Assembly: GCA_036023115.1 (NCBI GenBank) | Contig: JAYKKT010000086.1 | Span: forward strand, 11,919,501 to 11,983,500 | DNA: 64,000 nt | Direction of reading: 5' to 3' | Source of the DNA: Brasenia schreberi | Taxonomy: Eukaryota > Streptophyta > Magnoliopsida > Nymphaeales > Cabombaceae | In this document: positions 11,259-22,319 of the stretch, piece after piece | How positions within the stretch are numbered: the first letter of the stretch is position 1 | Layout: each line of letters starts with the position of its first letter | The notes under the pieces: model-generated | The model's database searches: none | Told to the model about the DNA's origin: nothing | The model's input: only the letters and a program-made list of their open reading frames with translations | Made by a program: the position numbers and the translations under genes

Positions 11259-12194
11259 CCTTGTCCAAATCGTTTTGGATAAGGGCAAAGATGACAAACA
11301 CCCCTTTCAATGTCTCCCTAGATCTATCCACGAAAATATGGGATCGTCCCAATCTTTTAGCAAAATCTCAGTTTTAAAACCCTGGTAGGAGGAGATATCA
11401 CGCCAAAGGGAAAAAAAAGGTTTCTGGTCCTAAAATGGGATCAGGTTTATGCAAGTGCCATGCGTGGAATGCATATGCATGGCATGGGTGTGGTGCCATG
11501 AGTGGCGACCTCCAAGAGACCACATATGGTCAAACTCTTGAGACTTACAAGGCCTACTGCTCCAAGTGAGCAGACCCTATGCTGTTCGATGTTCGATTTT
11601 TCAAAATTTATTTTCAAAAGCTATTTACAAAAAGGGACAACTGTCTTGAGTCTCAATCCTAAGGATCTCGAGCTCTTCGTGTTTGCCCTTGCTTGAGTCT
11701 TAACACTCGCTTATCTAGCGGAGGTTTTATAAGAAAACAAGCTATATTTCAAATTCCTACGTCTTACTCGAAACGTCGGATTCTCAAACAAAATGAAATT
11801 CAAGTAAGTAAATCCTATTTTTACTATAAGATTCCTCGAAATGAACCATGCTTTAGCTTAGGATAAGCCAGGGATGGGAAAGAGATACCACAGTCCTTTC
11901 TGAAGCGTCTCATGGTTTAAGGCATAGAAGGCGGAAAACTGCTCTTTTTGAGCTTTTGGGCCTCTTTTTCCTTTTTTTCGTAGAGGGTCTCCCTTTGGGA
12001 GTATTTTTTCTTTAATCCCTCTTTTTTTCACAAGAGAATCGATTTTTCTTTTGAATTCTGGTTTCTTTCTTTTGGAAAGAGACTTTGAATGGGAAATTCC
12101 CTTTATTTGGCCTTTTGTTTTCCTTTTGAAAGGAGAAGAGAAGAGGGGAGGACTTATCCCAAGCTCACACTCGATCCATTGCAGACCAGCCTAT
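11259..12194 (-). other. 3' untranslated region of element B
   Basis: About 940 bp lie between the polypurine tract and the integrase end, closely matching 21158-22319 of E. On the plus strand a short frame (12051-12242) ends in YLEIARTTCKYLAMLN, shared with a 108-codon frame in E. It is hydrophobic and not preserved in full frame, so I do not call it a gene. Confidence 0.7.
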
Positions 12195-13322
12195 TTAGAA
12201 ATAGCACGTACTACTTGCAAGTATCTTGCTATGTTGAACTAGGCCTTTCTTTGTAAGAAGAAGGATTTTGAAATGTAACCACGATTTTGAAGACTCCACT
12301 CTTTCACAAGTGCGACTTCTTTCACTCAGGGTCACACGACTTTGCCTTTGCACCTTATTTTCAGGTCTCAGGGCAGCTATCCCTAAAATTTTCGAAAATG
12401 GGGAATTTAATCCAAATCCTACACATTTCTTTAAGTATTGAATATTGATAGGATCTGCTAAATTCCTACCTTCTACATCGATCAACCAGTATGAGTTGTT
12501 CGTGGTGGTTGCACGTACAATATAGGGTCCATCCCACTTGGGGCGCCACATTCTTAGTGGATGTGGGCCACGATAGTGGATGATTTTTAAAACTAGTTCC
12601 CCCACTTCAAAGTGGCGAGGTCTTATGTGTTTGCCATAATGTCGGGCTATCCTTTGCCGGTATGCACGAGCATGATCCATGGCAAGGAGTCGCCTCTCAT
12701 CTAGCAAATCTAGTTCGACCATCCTAGCATGCTGAAGCGTCTCTAGGGGGAGGTCGAGTACTATGGATGTATGGAATGAATGCAGTTGAGTATGAATGTG
12801 AAGAATGGCATTTGTGCCATAGACCAATTCGAATGGTGTGGCATTCGTGGGAGTCCGGATGGAAGTCCTATAAGCCCATAAGGCTTCATCCAGCTTCTCG
12901 TGCCACGTCCTACCCTTCTCTAAAGTCTTCTCAATTATAACAAGGAGCGAATCTCCAAAGACCTCGATGCATGATACCCCTAGAGTTTTCAAAACCTTTA
13001 AGCCTTGTATGAGTGCTTCATACTCAGCTATGTTGTTGGAACATTCGAACTCTAGGCGGATTGCTATGGGAATCTCACTCTTTTCAGGGGAGATGAGGAT
13101 GACCCCAGCACCAGCCCCTCGTTTGTTTCGTGCCCCATCGAAGTGCATCTTCCACACTTGGTTTTCGAAAGACTTTGCCAAAATGTGGTTTTGGAAATGG
13201 TTTTGGAATATGCCTTCGTCAGGCATTTCATCAAATGTGGGATATGTGTCCTCCAGGGGGAACTCAGCCACGTAGTCTGCTAGGGCTTGCCCCTTAATGG
13301 AGATCTGGTGACAGTATTTCAA
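12195..13322 (-). CDS. Fused aRNase H - integrase C-terminus of element B (internal in-frame deletion)
   Basis: This 375-residue frame starts in the RNase H/aRNH linker and carries the first three aRNH acidic residues: D62 in FDGARN, E100 in AEYEAL and D124 in GDSLLVI. At residues 129-130 it jumps straight into integrase C-terminal sequence (IEKTLEKGRTWHEKLDEALW), continuing through the GPY/F module (KWDGPYIV). The end of aRNH, the HHCC module and the whole DDE core are gone. The junction at 12935-12939 is TTATA, present at both breakpoints in intact copy E (22841-22845 and 23829-23833), so about 1.0 kb was lost by microhomology. The fusion stays open but cannot supply integrase activity. Confidence 0.9.
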   Translation of the reverse strand: MKYCHQISIKGQALADYVAEFPLEDTYPTFDEMPDEGIFQNHFQNHILAKSFENQVWKMHFDGARNKRGAGAGVILISPEKSEIPIAIRLEFECSNNIAEYEALIQGLKVLKTLGVSCIEVFGDSLLVIIEKTLEKGRTWHEKLDEALWAYRTSIRTPTNATPFELVYGTNAILHIHTQLHSFHTSIVLDLPLETLQHARMVELDLLDERRLLAMDHARAYRQRIARHYGKHIRPRHFEVGELVLKIIHYRGPHPLRMWRPKWDGPYIVRATTTNNSYWLIDVEGRNLADPINIQYLKKCVGFGLNSPFSKILGIAALRPENKVQRQSRVTLSERSRTCERVESSKSWLHFKILLLTKKGLVQHSKILASSTCYF

Positions 13323-13328
13323 GTCATA

Positions 13329-13742
13329 CTACATTAGAAGGAGTTGCCATTTACCCAATCTACCCGTGAGAATGGGTTTTTCGAACAAGTGCTTGATTGG
13401 ATCAAGCTTGGACACTATCCAGATCTCATGATCTAGGAAATAGTGTCTGAATTTCTGGCAGGCCCAGACTAGGGCCAAGCACGTCTTTTCTATGGCTTGA
13501 TAATTCCGTTCATAAGCCAAGAGAGTTTTCAAAATATAGTAGATGGCATACTCCTTGTGGGTGTCATTCTCGTATTGAGCCAGGAGGGCTCCTAAAGCAT
13601 TCGCATGCACAGAGATGTAGAGTAAAAGCGGTTTTCCTTGCTTTGGAGGATTCAAAACCAGGGGATTAGCCAGGTATGCCTTTAGTCTCTCGAAGGACCT
13701 TTGGCAGTCGTCATCCCATAAGAATTTCATGCCCTTCCTCAA
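13329..13742 (-). pseudogene. RNase H / connection domain of element B
   Basis: This 137-residue frame runs from the RT thumb end (MKFLWDD, CQRSFERLKAYL) through the RNase H region: LLLYISVHANALGALLAQ, YAIYYILKTLLAYERNYQ, CLALVWACQKFRHYF and KLDPIKHLF. The usual first catalytic Asp of a Ty3-type RNase H (Y-x-D) is replaced, as in all copies here. It ends at a stop just before the aRNH fusion frame. Confidence 0.85.
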
Positions 13743-14097
13743 TAGCTTGTTGAAGGGTAGTCGCCAGATTAGATATAAATCGGCGAACGGACTGTAATCG
13801 ACCTTGGAGGCTACGAATTTGGGTGAGATTGGAGGGTGGAGCCATGTCTATGATGGCTCGACACTTAGAGGGGTCAACTTCTATACCCCTTTGGCTTACC
13901 ATAAAGCCTAGAAGCTTCACTGATTCTACCCCGAATACACATTTTTGAGGGTTTAGCTTTACTTTGTAAAGCCTAAGCCTTTTGAAAATCTTTTGCAAAC
14001 ATTCGATATGAGTGCATCGGGTTTTGGATTTTGCCAAGAGATCATCTATATACACTTCTACAAGCTCATGAATTTCATCATGGAAGATCGTGGTCAT
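13711..14097 (-). pseudogene. Reverse transcriptase palm/thumb of element B
   Basis: This 128-residue frame contains YIDDLLAKSKT, the polymerase active-site YxDD, followed by LNPQKCVFG, the thumb segment and part of the connection (SLQGRLQS). A stop replaces a Gln upstream (ATY then stop near 14104). A frameshift near 13742 separates it from RNase H. Confidence 0.85.
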
Positions 14098-14103
14098 GGC
14101 TCT

Positions 14104-15180
14104 CTAGTATGTTGCGCCGGCATTTTTCAAACCAAAGGGCATGACTGTATAGCAGTACGTGCCCCATGGGGTTGTGAAGGCAGTCTTACCCTGATCTCGT
14201 GGACTTAGTTTGATTTGATTATAGCCCGAATAGCCATCCATAAACGAAAACATTTCGTGATTTGCAGTACTATCGACTATCAAATCTATGTTTGGTAAAG
14301 GATAATTATCCTTTGGAGTGGCTTTATTCAGGTTTTTGAAATCGATGCATATTCGAATTTTCCCATTGGTTTTTCGAACTACAACGATGTTTGATAACCA
14401 ATCAGAATACGCAATGGGTTTTATAAATCCGACTTTTAACAGATCTTCTAAACCCTCTTTGACTTGTGTGTGTACATTCGGGTGTATTTTCCTAAGCTTC
14501 TGCTTTATGGGTTTTACATCCGCATCTAAGGGAAGATGATGTTCGACAATGCTAGGGTCTATGCCCGGCATGTCTTCATACGTCCATGCAAACACATCTA
14601 AATAGGTTCGTAGAAATGCAATGAATGCTGATCTTTCATGTCCATGCAAACATGCGCCTTTCTTTATCAGTTTGGGATTGGAATCACTCCCTAGGTTCTT
14701 CTCTATGAAATCTCCTCCTACTGAATTGGAAGGTCTTTCAAAATCGAGAATTTTATGAAATTCTGGGAGCTCAGAAGTAGGATCTTCCTCAAGGGGATCC
14801 ACTTCTGGGCTTCGATCATTCTCGTGGGTTATAGACCCGAGGGAATTTGATGCGTGATTTTTCAAAAGACCTGGTTTTGTACTTGGATTTTCAATTGATT
14901 TCAAAAATTTTGGTTTGGCTAGGCAGACGACGTTCCTTTCGAAATCCTTTTTCTTTTCCAAAGTCCTACCAGGAGCAGCTATATACAAAATCTTTTTGGT
15001 ATTTTCCAGATTTTCAATTTTTTTGGGTTTTTGTAAAACAAGAACCTTAGGATTTGTACAAACCACTCTATTTTCGAGTTTTTGTTTTTCCATTGTTTTT
15101 GGTTTTCCCTCTTTTTCGATTTTTTTTATTTTAAGTTTTCCAAATGTTTTTGTATTTTTATGAAAGGGATCTTCCATCAT
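14104..15180 (-). CDS. Pol N-terminal linker and reverse transcriptase fingers of element B
   Basis: The 358-residue frame starts MMEDPFHKN, the conserved start of the pol frame. Residues 1 to about 160 are a Lys/Glu-rich linker with no domain I can name. RT sequence follows: KPIKQKLRKIHPNVH, IRICIDFKNLNKATPKDNYPLP, the first catalytic Asp in FMDGYSGY, then FTTPWGTYCYTVMPFGLKNAGATY up to a nonsense codon. The YxDD half lies downstream at 13711-14097. The family function is cDNA synthesis in the virus-like particle. Confidence 0.85.
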   Translation of the reverse strand: MMEDPFHKNTKTFGKLKIKKIEKEGKPKTMEKQKLENRVVCTNPKVLVLQKPKKIENLENTKKILYIAAPGRTLEKKKDFERNVVCLAKPKFLKSIENPSTKPGLLKNHASNSLGSITHENDRSPEVDPLEEDPTSELPEFHKILDFERPSNSVGGDFIEKNLGSDSNPKLIKKGACLHGHERSAFIAFLRTYLDVFAWTYEDMPGIDPSIVEHHLPLDADVKPIKQKLRKIHPNVHTQVKEGLEDLLKVGFIKPIAYSDWLSNIVVVRKTNGKIRICIDFKNLNKATPKDNYPLPNIDLIVDSTANHEMFSFMDGYSGYNQIKLSPRDQGKTAFTTPWGTYCYTVMPFGLKNAGATY

Positions 15181-15205
15181 ACCTACAAACGGAAAACACT
15201 ACGGG

Positions 15206-15424
15206 TTAGACTCGGAATAGGAGGTCTAGATCGTAGGTCTCTTCTAAGGTAGGCTCCAGGGCACCCTTGATCCAGGTGGTCACAGGGGGTGGCTCTGGCG
15301 GTATTCTGGGAGTATAGCTGATCTCATATCGGCTTGGGTTGGCCCTAGGAAGGATGGGCTCTAGGGGACCCTGGTTTTGTGCCCGTAGACTTTTATAGGG
15401 CGTGTAGCCCATATTCAACAGCAT
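15206..15424 (-). pseudogene. C-terminal end of gag-protease frame, element B
   Basis: The 72-residue frame (MLLNMGYTPYKS ... DLDLLFRV) ends at the same stop as the homologous region of D (36991). The pol frame starts 26 nt later in the +1 frame. No known domain is visible in it. It lies between protease and RT. Confidence 0.75.
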
Positions 15425-16278
15425 GTTCCACGATTTTTTATTTTTTGAAAATTTTTGATATAGATCGTGTGCGTGATCCCTCCCGTTTCCATCGGGAGTT
15501 CGATCGATCCTAAAGGCCTAGACGCATTCCCATCGTATCCAGTGATAACGATGGGGCTTGGGTTTACAGAAGTCAAGGTGACTCCGATTTGGTACGCCAC
15601 ATGAAGTGGAAGGATGTTGAGCCCTCCTCCCCCATCGACTAGGCACCTGTTCAGAGAGTGGTTATTCAGAACCACCTCGATATGCAGGGCCTGGTTGTGG
15701 GACTCGTAGGGTCTATCTACATCATCTTCCGAGAAAGTGATGGGCGATTTGGCTCCTATTAATGCCACTTGGTCAGACAGGGATTCCGAACTTATGTTCG
15801 AATCAACCTTGGCTCTTTCTAGAATTTTCTCTAGCACGAGTCTATGCCTAAGCGAAGTTTGTATAAGCTCTAGGGTAGACATGTGGATAGGAATCTTTGA
15901 AAGATGGTTTTCGAAATCATAAGGATTTAGGACGACTTTCTCATTGTCTGCTTTTGGCAGAACTCCAGGAATACATGCTTTTGAGGGGCCAGGCACACTG
16001 ACCACCTTTTTAGCACTTTGTAGGTGCGGGGGTTGATAGATCCTCTTGGATCTAGTCACTTCCCCCACGACCAGCCTAGGGTTCGCACTACAATTGGCTC
16101 TAATTACGAGTTGAGGAGCACCTTGAAGTTTCAAAACTGGTTTAGCCAGGGATTCAGCTCTTGGTGGTCCCCGAATGACTACTTGGGCGGGCTTCTTGTA
16201 AAGCACAAGAGTGGGCGCACAAGTGGGTCGACCAGACTCAGATTTTTGTCCTAGTTCTTTTGAAAAGGTGAGGGTACA
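15415..16278 (-). pseudogene. Aspartic protease region of element B (3' part deleted)
   Basis: This frame continues into LTR C sequence upstream; genuine element B sequence stops at 16278. It contains KVVSVPGPSKACIPGVLPKAD, the protease flank (SHNQALHIEVVLNNHSL) and the active-site motif LVDGGGGLNILP, followed by ITGYDGNASRPLGSIELP. After GGI the frame jumps to a C-terminal segment (KNFQKIKN), so about 430 bp present in E (about 26362-26786) were deleted near 15470, with a GTG at the junction. The protease would cleave the Gag-Pol polyprotein; this copy is truncated. Confidence 0.85.
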
Positions 16279-17123
16279 TGTAGACGCAGAAAATTTCTGC
16301 TTCCTAGTTCTTAGGCCTAAAGCGAACCTTTTCATGTGCCTAAGTCCTATTTAAACAAACAGGGCGTGCCAGCTAGCTTACTTAAGCTAGCGAAGATATA
16401 TTTTAAACCTGACTTCTAACGTGGCGACTGTGAGCAAGCAAGCTCTTGTCGTCACAGACCTTCTTGCACCGATGTGCAAGGGTCAGTCTGTACGCTTTTA
16501 AAAATCGAGTTTTTGAGTGTAAGAACCTACGAAAGCGGTTTGAGGTGTTTGATTCGGGTCTTTTGGTATGACTTTCAGATTTTAATTCACGTGGATTTGC
16601 ACGTGCCTAAGTCTTTCTTTTTATCCCTCTTTGGGGCCACCTTGGTGTGTGTTATGAACACTCCACTAAAATGTGGCGAGTTTGAGCGGGAGTATGGGGT
16701 TTGCTTTGATGCAATATGCGTCCTAACTCGTGGTATGGCGTATATGCAATGCAAACTCATGCAACTCCAAAGGGAAAACCCGAATTTAAAAGACAATGCT
16801 GAAGGGAAATTGTCAAAGGGAAATGACTTGTAATGGAAATTGCCGAAGGGAAATTGCCGAAGGGAAATACGTATATAATGTATATATGGGCCCTTACTTG
16901 GGTCTTGCAAATAAGAGCGAAGGCTCAATGTGGGTGTGTGCGAGAATTGAAGTACTACACACACGACATGAAATGAAACCCAAATATAAATTGCAATATG
17001 GCCTTAACTAAGGTCTTGGGAAAAAGAGCGAAAGCTCAATGTGTGTGAGTGCTTGAATTGAAGTACTACGCACACAACATGAAATTAAACCCAAATATAA
17101 ATTGCAGTATGGCCTTAACTAAG
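16279..17123 (-). mobile_element. Solo LTR C, left part (split by element D)
   Basis: It begins TGTAGACGCAG at 16279 after target bases gtaca (16274-16278) in the gag gene of B. It stops at 17123, where D is inserted with duplication ctaag (17119-17123; 43471-43475). The rest is 43476-45950. The total is 845 + 2,475 = 3,320 bp, one LTR length, with no internal sequence, so C is a solo LTR. Confidence 0.9.
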
Positions 17124-17702
17124 TGTAGACGCAGGAAAATCCCCGCTCGTCTGGCTTCTCAGGGCCTGGAGCGGATCCTCTAGTGTGTCTAAGGCCTATT
17201 TATATAAACAGGGCATGCCAGCTAGCTTGCCTAAGCTAGCGAAGATATATTTTAAGCTGACTTCTAATCGTGGCGACTGTGAGCAAGTGAGATCTTGTCA
17301 TCGCAGACCTTCTTGCACCGATGCGTAAGGGTCAGTCTGTACGCTTTGAAAATTCGAGTTTTAGGGTATGAAAAGCCTACGAAGCGGTTCGAGGTGTTTA
17401 ATTTGGGTCTTTTAGATACGATTGCAGATTTTAGATCACGTGGATTTGCACGTGCCTAAGTCTTTCTTTTTATCCCTTGATGGGCGACCTAGTTTGTGTG
17501 TTATGAACACTCCACTACATGGGGCGAATTTGAGCGGGAGTACGGGGCTTGCTTCGATGCAATATGCGTCCTACCTCGTGGTATGGCGTAGATGCAATGC
17601 AAACTCACGCTACTCCAAAGGGAAAACCCGAATGTAAAGACAATGCCGAAGGGAAATAACCGAAGGGAAATGACTTGTAATGTAAATGCCGAAGAGAGAT
17701 AT
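17124..17702 (-). mobile_element. 3' LTR of element D, U5 part
   Basis: This is the U5 end of D's 3' LTR, from TGTAGACGCAGG to the E insertion site. Target bases gatat (17698-17702) are repeated at 32346-32350 on the other side of E. Confidence 0.88.
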
Positions 17703-18309
17703 TGTAGAAGCGCGAAAATCCCCCACCTCTGGCATCTTCAGGGCCTGGAGCGGATCCTCTCGTGTGTCTAAGGCCTATTTATATAAACAGGGCGTGCCAG
17801 CTAGCTTACCTAAGCTAGCGAAGATATATTTTAAGCTGACTTCTAATCGTGGTGACTGTGAGCAAGTGAGCTCTTGTCATCGCAGACCATCTTGCACCGA
17901 CGCACAAGGGTCAGTCTATACACTTTGAAAAATCGAGTTTTAGGGTATAGAAAGCCTACGAAGCGGTTAAAGGTGTTTAATTTGGGTCTTTTAGATACGA
18001 TTGCAGATTTTAGATCACGTGGATTTGCACGTGCCTAAGTCTTTCTTTTTGTCCCTTTATGGGCCACCTAGGTGTGTATTATGAACACTCCACTACATGG
18101 AGCGAATTTGAGCGGGAATACGGGGCTTGCTTTGATGCAATATGCGTCCTACCTCGTGGTATGGCGTAGATGCAATGCAAACTCACGCTACTCCAAAGGG
18201 AAAACCCGAATGTAAAGACAATGCCGAAGGGAAATAACCGAAGGAAAATGACTTGTAATGTAAATGCCGAAGGGAGATATGTATATAGGGTATATACGTG
18301 CCTTTACTT

Positions 18310-18800
18310 GGGTCTTTTAAATAAGAGCGAAGGCTCAATGTGTGTGAGTGCTTGAATTGAAAGACTTACACACACGACATGAAATGAAAACCCAAATAGT
18401 ATAGCATGGCCCATACTTGGGTCTTTCAAATAAGAGCGAAGGCTCAATGTGTGTGAGTGCTTGAATTGAAAGACTTACACACACGACATGAAAAGAAAAC
18501 CGAAATAGTATAGCACGGCCCTTACTTGGGTCTTTCAAATAGGAGCGAAGGCTCAATGTGTGTGAGTGCTTGAATTGAAAGACTTACACACACGACATGA
18601 AATGAAAACCCAAATTGTATAGCACGGCCCTTACTTGGGTCTTTCAAATAAGAGCGAAGGCTCAATGTGTGTGAGTGCTTGAATTGAAAGACTTACACAC
18701 ACGACATGAAATGAAAACCCAAATAGTATAGCACGGCCCTTACTGGGTCTTTCAAATAAGAGCGAAGGCTCAATGTGTGTGAGTGCTTGAATTGAAAGAC
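18310..18800 (-). repeat. Tandem 109-bp repeats, E 3' LTR
   Basis: Five units centred on AATAAGAGCGAAGGCTCAA recur at about 109-bp intervals. They are nearly identical to one another, more alike than in the older LTRs. Confidence 0.85.
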
Positions 18801-18840
18801 AACACACCCAACTTAAGCAAAAACCCTACGAAAATTAAAG

Positions 18841-18863
18841 TATATATATATATATATATATAT
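18841..18863. repeat. (TA)n microsatellite, E 3' LTR
   Basis: A 23-bp alternating TA tract. The same position in E's 5' LTR (30010-30022) has 13 bp. Confidence 0.9.
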
Positions 18864-21142
18864 TTATGTATTAGGGGCTGATTAGGCCCATGTGTGTTCA
18901 AAATCATGCACAACTAAGAGAGTGCATGTGTGTGGGTGTGCCAAGCCACGTTATTACAAGCGGGGTGAGACTATGCTCCGTTATTACAACCCCGTATCGA
19001 ATTGAATTTTAAGCAAGTATACAACTAAGGACCGAGTTAGGCACTTACTAATAGCTGGTCCGAAGATGCCTTGCTTGAGCGTGGGCTTGGCCTTCGCCTT
19101 GGGCTGCAAGAGGGAGCTCCGCGGAGTGGAACGGTAAGGAGTTGCTGGCCGGGTGCCTTAGGTGTGCGGGAGAGATGCCTTGAAGGTTGCCGGCTACTTG
19201 GAAAGGGGCTGCCTTGGCGTGTAGGGCTAAGGTGAGTATGTAGGGTCACTAAGGAAGGTTTGTGAAGTTAGGGAGTATGACACTAAGGGGAGCCTAAGGG
19301 AGTGTCTAATGGAGCACCTAAGAGAAGGACGTGGCTGGCCCAATGGAGGTGACAGTCGGTTGGAGTGGCCGACTAGGGGAACTTGATGGTGGCGGGCTGC
19401 TAGGGTGGCTAGGAGTGGTGGAAGGGAAGGGAACTAGCTAGGAGATGGGGTAAGGTAGTGGTGGATGTGGGGGGGTAATATGGGCAGGTCTTAGGGAGTT
19501 GGATGGGATGGCCGGGTGTAGCTAGGGTGTCTAGCTATCGGCGGGTAGTTAGGTTGGTTAGGGCCTGGCCGAATGGGAGTGGGGGAGGCGATGAATGGCT
19601 GGTGTTAGGGGAAGATGGTGGTGGTGCAGGTGGTTGAGAGTGGAGGGGGAGTGGAGAAGAGGTGAGGTAGGGTATGGGGTACTAACCGAGTGGTGGGAGG
19701 CGGCGGTTGGTTGAGGAGCAGCCGGATGAAGAGGATGGCGACGGGTGGCTGGGGAGTGATGGAGCAGGTGGAGCACGGTGGCGGCTGGTGGTGGTGCAGG
19801 TGGAGGAGCCGGCTAGGAGTGGGGCAGGTGGAAGTGGAGAAGAGGTGGAAGGTCGGCTGGAAATGGGGGACCCAAGGCTTGAAAACCCGCCCACTAGGGG
19901 GGGGGGGGGGGTTATAGCCTTTGTGAAGGGCGGTGGGGCTGGTTTTGGGGTAGTGGTTAGGTGGTCTAGGGAGGGTGGTAAGGTAGTAAGGTGGGCTGGT
20001 ATTAGGGTAGGGCCAGATATTTTAGATACAAGGGGTTTTGGGTAAGTTGTGGGCTAGGTTTAGGTGGGGTGGTTTAGAGGTTTAGGGTTTGGCTAGGTGG
20101 GTGGGTTTTAGGGTGAGGTTTAGTGAGGTGGGTTAGGTGATTAGGCTAGGATTAGGTTAGGTTTAGGGAAATTAACCTAGGTTTAGGGAAGGATTAGGGA
20201 AGTGGGTTAGGTGATTAGGTTGGGATTAGGTCGGGATTAGGGAAGTGGGTTAGGTGATTAGGCTCAGATTAAGACCGGATTAGAGTAGAAGGCTAGGATT
20301 AGATGAAGGAGCTCCCTTTGCATGACCCATAGACCCTAATCACATCATGTTGATTCAGCCCTATGTTAGGTTTTGGCTAATTATAAGCTTAAACCCACTT
20401 AATTAGGCTAACCCACATGATTAACCCCAAACTTGACACACAAGTCAAGCTTAATTACAACACACACTTGATCTTATCCTCCCCCACTCTCTGTCATGCC
20501 CATAATCCCACGTGAATTTCAAGTGGGCCCCACCTCCATTTATGAGAAGGTAATGTGGGCCATGGATATGGATATTGGATTAGATCTCTGGATCCAAATC
20601 CAAATCTAAATCCATACATGGGTTTGGATTGGGATATGGATATATATGGTCCAGATCTGATCGAAACTGAACTCTGACTCCTTCGAGCTGTGTTCAAAAT
20701 GAACGGTTTGTGTGGGGTCTGACAGCATCAGTACTCCGTCTGCGTTGGGTCTTCGCCAACATGATCGTCCGCCTCTGTTTTCGCCTTCCGGAGATGACTT
20801 CAAATGATGTTTTGATGATAACAGGGTCTTGGACATTCGAGATCCTGGGGGTGGATTTGATATGAGAGTTGCTGTGCCGGGCTCGACATGTGCTCCAGTT
20901 CCGGGCTCTCTTTGGCTTTCCTGGTCCTGTCTGGATGAGGCCAAGCTGCTTCGGTGTTTCAAAACATGTTTTAGAAAGGTTTTTAAAAGCCATATTATAT
21001 ATTTTTGAAATATAAAGTTCAAAACATATGTACAGGGTTGTTTGGAAGGCTCCTGGGTTTCTAGACTCAAAATAGCCCTTTGGGGCTGCTTTTACAAAAC
21101 CAGGTTGATTTGAGAAGTTCGTGGGATTTCAGGGTGTTTACA

Positions 21143-22319
21143 GATGCCCCTCTTTGGCCTTGTCCAAATCAATTTGGATAAGGGCAAAGATGACAAATAC
21201 CCCTTTCAATGTCTCCCTAGATCTAACCACGAAGAATATGGGATCGTCCCAATTTTTTTAGCAAAAATCTCACTTTTAAAAACCCTGGTAGGAGGAGATA
21301 TCACGCTAAAGGGTTATACTATGGAATCTGGTCCTAAATGGGATCATGTTTATGCAAGTACCATGCGTGGAATGCAGATGCATGACATGGGTGTGGTGCC
21401 AAGAGTGGCGACCTCCCAGAGACCAGATGTGGTCGAACTCTAGAGACTTACAGGGGCTACTGCTCCAAGTGAGCAAATCCTATGCTGTTCGATGTCCGAT
21501 TTTCAAAACTTATTTACAAAACTATTTACAAAAGGGACAACTGACTTGAGTCTCGATCCTAAGGATCTCGAGCTCTTCGTGCTTGCCCTTGTTTGAGTCT
21601 TAACACTCACTTATCTAGCGGAGGTTTTGTAAGAAAACCAGCTATATTTCAAATTCCTACGTCTTACTCGAAACGTCGAATTCTCAAACAGGATGAAATT
21701 CAAGTAAGTAAATCCTATTTTTACTTTAGGATTCCTCGAAATGAATCATGCTTTAGCTTGGGATAAGCCAGGGATGGGAAAGAGATATCACGGTCCCTTC
21801 TGAAGCGTCCCGTGGTTTGAGGTACAGAAGGCGGAAAACTGCTCTTTTTGAGCTTTTTGGCCTCTTTTTCCTTTTTTTTCATCGAGGGTCTTCCTTTGGG
21901 AGTATTCTTTCTTTAATCCCTCTTTTTCACAAGAGAATCGATTTTTTTCTTTTGAATTCTGGTTTCTTTCTTTTGGAAAGATACTTTGAATGGGAAATTC
22001 CCTTTGTTTGGGCCGTGTTTTTCCTTTTGGAAGTAGGAGAGAAGAGGGGAGGACTTATCCCAAGCCTACACTCGATCCATTCCAGATCAGCCTATTTAGA
22101 AATAGCACGTACTACTTGCAAGTATCTTGCTATGTTGAACTAGGCCGTCCTTTGTAAGAAGAAGGATTTTGAAATGTAACCACGATTTTGAAGACTCCAC
22201 TTTTTCACAAGTGCGAATTCTCTCACTTAGGGTCACACGACTTTGCCTTTGCACCTTATTTTCATGTCTCAGGGTAGCTATCCCTTAAAATTTTCGAAAA
22301 ATGGAATTTAACCCAAATC
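21143..22319 (-). other. Polypurine tract and 3' untranslated region of element E
   Basis: The inverted polypurine tract occupies 21143-21157. The remaining roughly 1.16 kb to the integrase stop has no element-sense gene. A plus-strand (antisense) frame of 108 codons, 21817-22143, is Phe/Leu-rich. Its last part matches a frame in B. Confidence 0.75.

Larger units (their letters stand above)
17703..21142 (-). mobile_element. 3' LTR of element E
   Basis: It runs from TGTAGAAGCGCG (the U5 end, with one change from the usual TGTAGACGC) to GTGTTTACA. It contains five copies of the 109-bp repeat (about 18310-18800), a (TA)n tract (18841-18863), a donor-like GTAAGT at 19048 and a telomere-like GATTAGG-rich stretch (20050-20310). 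One base is missing from the TATA 2 site (TATAAC near 19912-19917). Confidence 0.92.

Noticed and set aside
17124..17702. A separate short solo LTR between C and E
   Set aside because: The gatat duplications and resumption of the same LTR at 32351 show that it is the U5 part of D's 3' LTR.
19037..19249. 70-codon frame (MTLHTHLSPTRQGSPF...) present in four D and E LTR copies
   Set aside because: It is open in D and E, but the frame is shifted or absent in B, C, F and I, and its last codons overlap the splice-donor motif. It most likely reflects recent shared ancestry of the LTRs.
19558..19894. His/Pro/Ser-rich frames in the LTRs (also near 30694, 33515, 41873, 44396, 50454, 52966)
   Set aside because: Low-complexity translations of the GGTGG/CCACC-rich LTR segment on several frames at once; no domain and no consistent frame between copies.
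20050..20310. A true internal telomere array
   Set aside because: Units are degenerate and mixed (GATTAGG, TTAGGTG, TTTAGGG) and occur inside each LTR copy, so this is LTR sequence and not a chromosome-fusion remnant.
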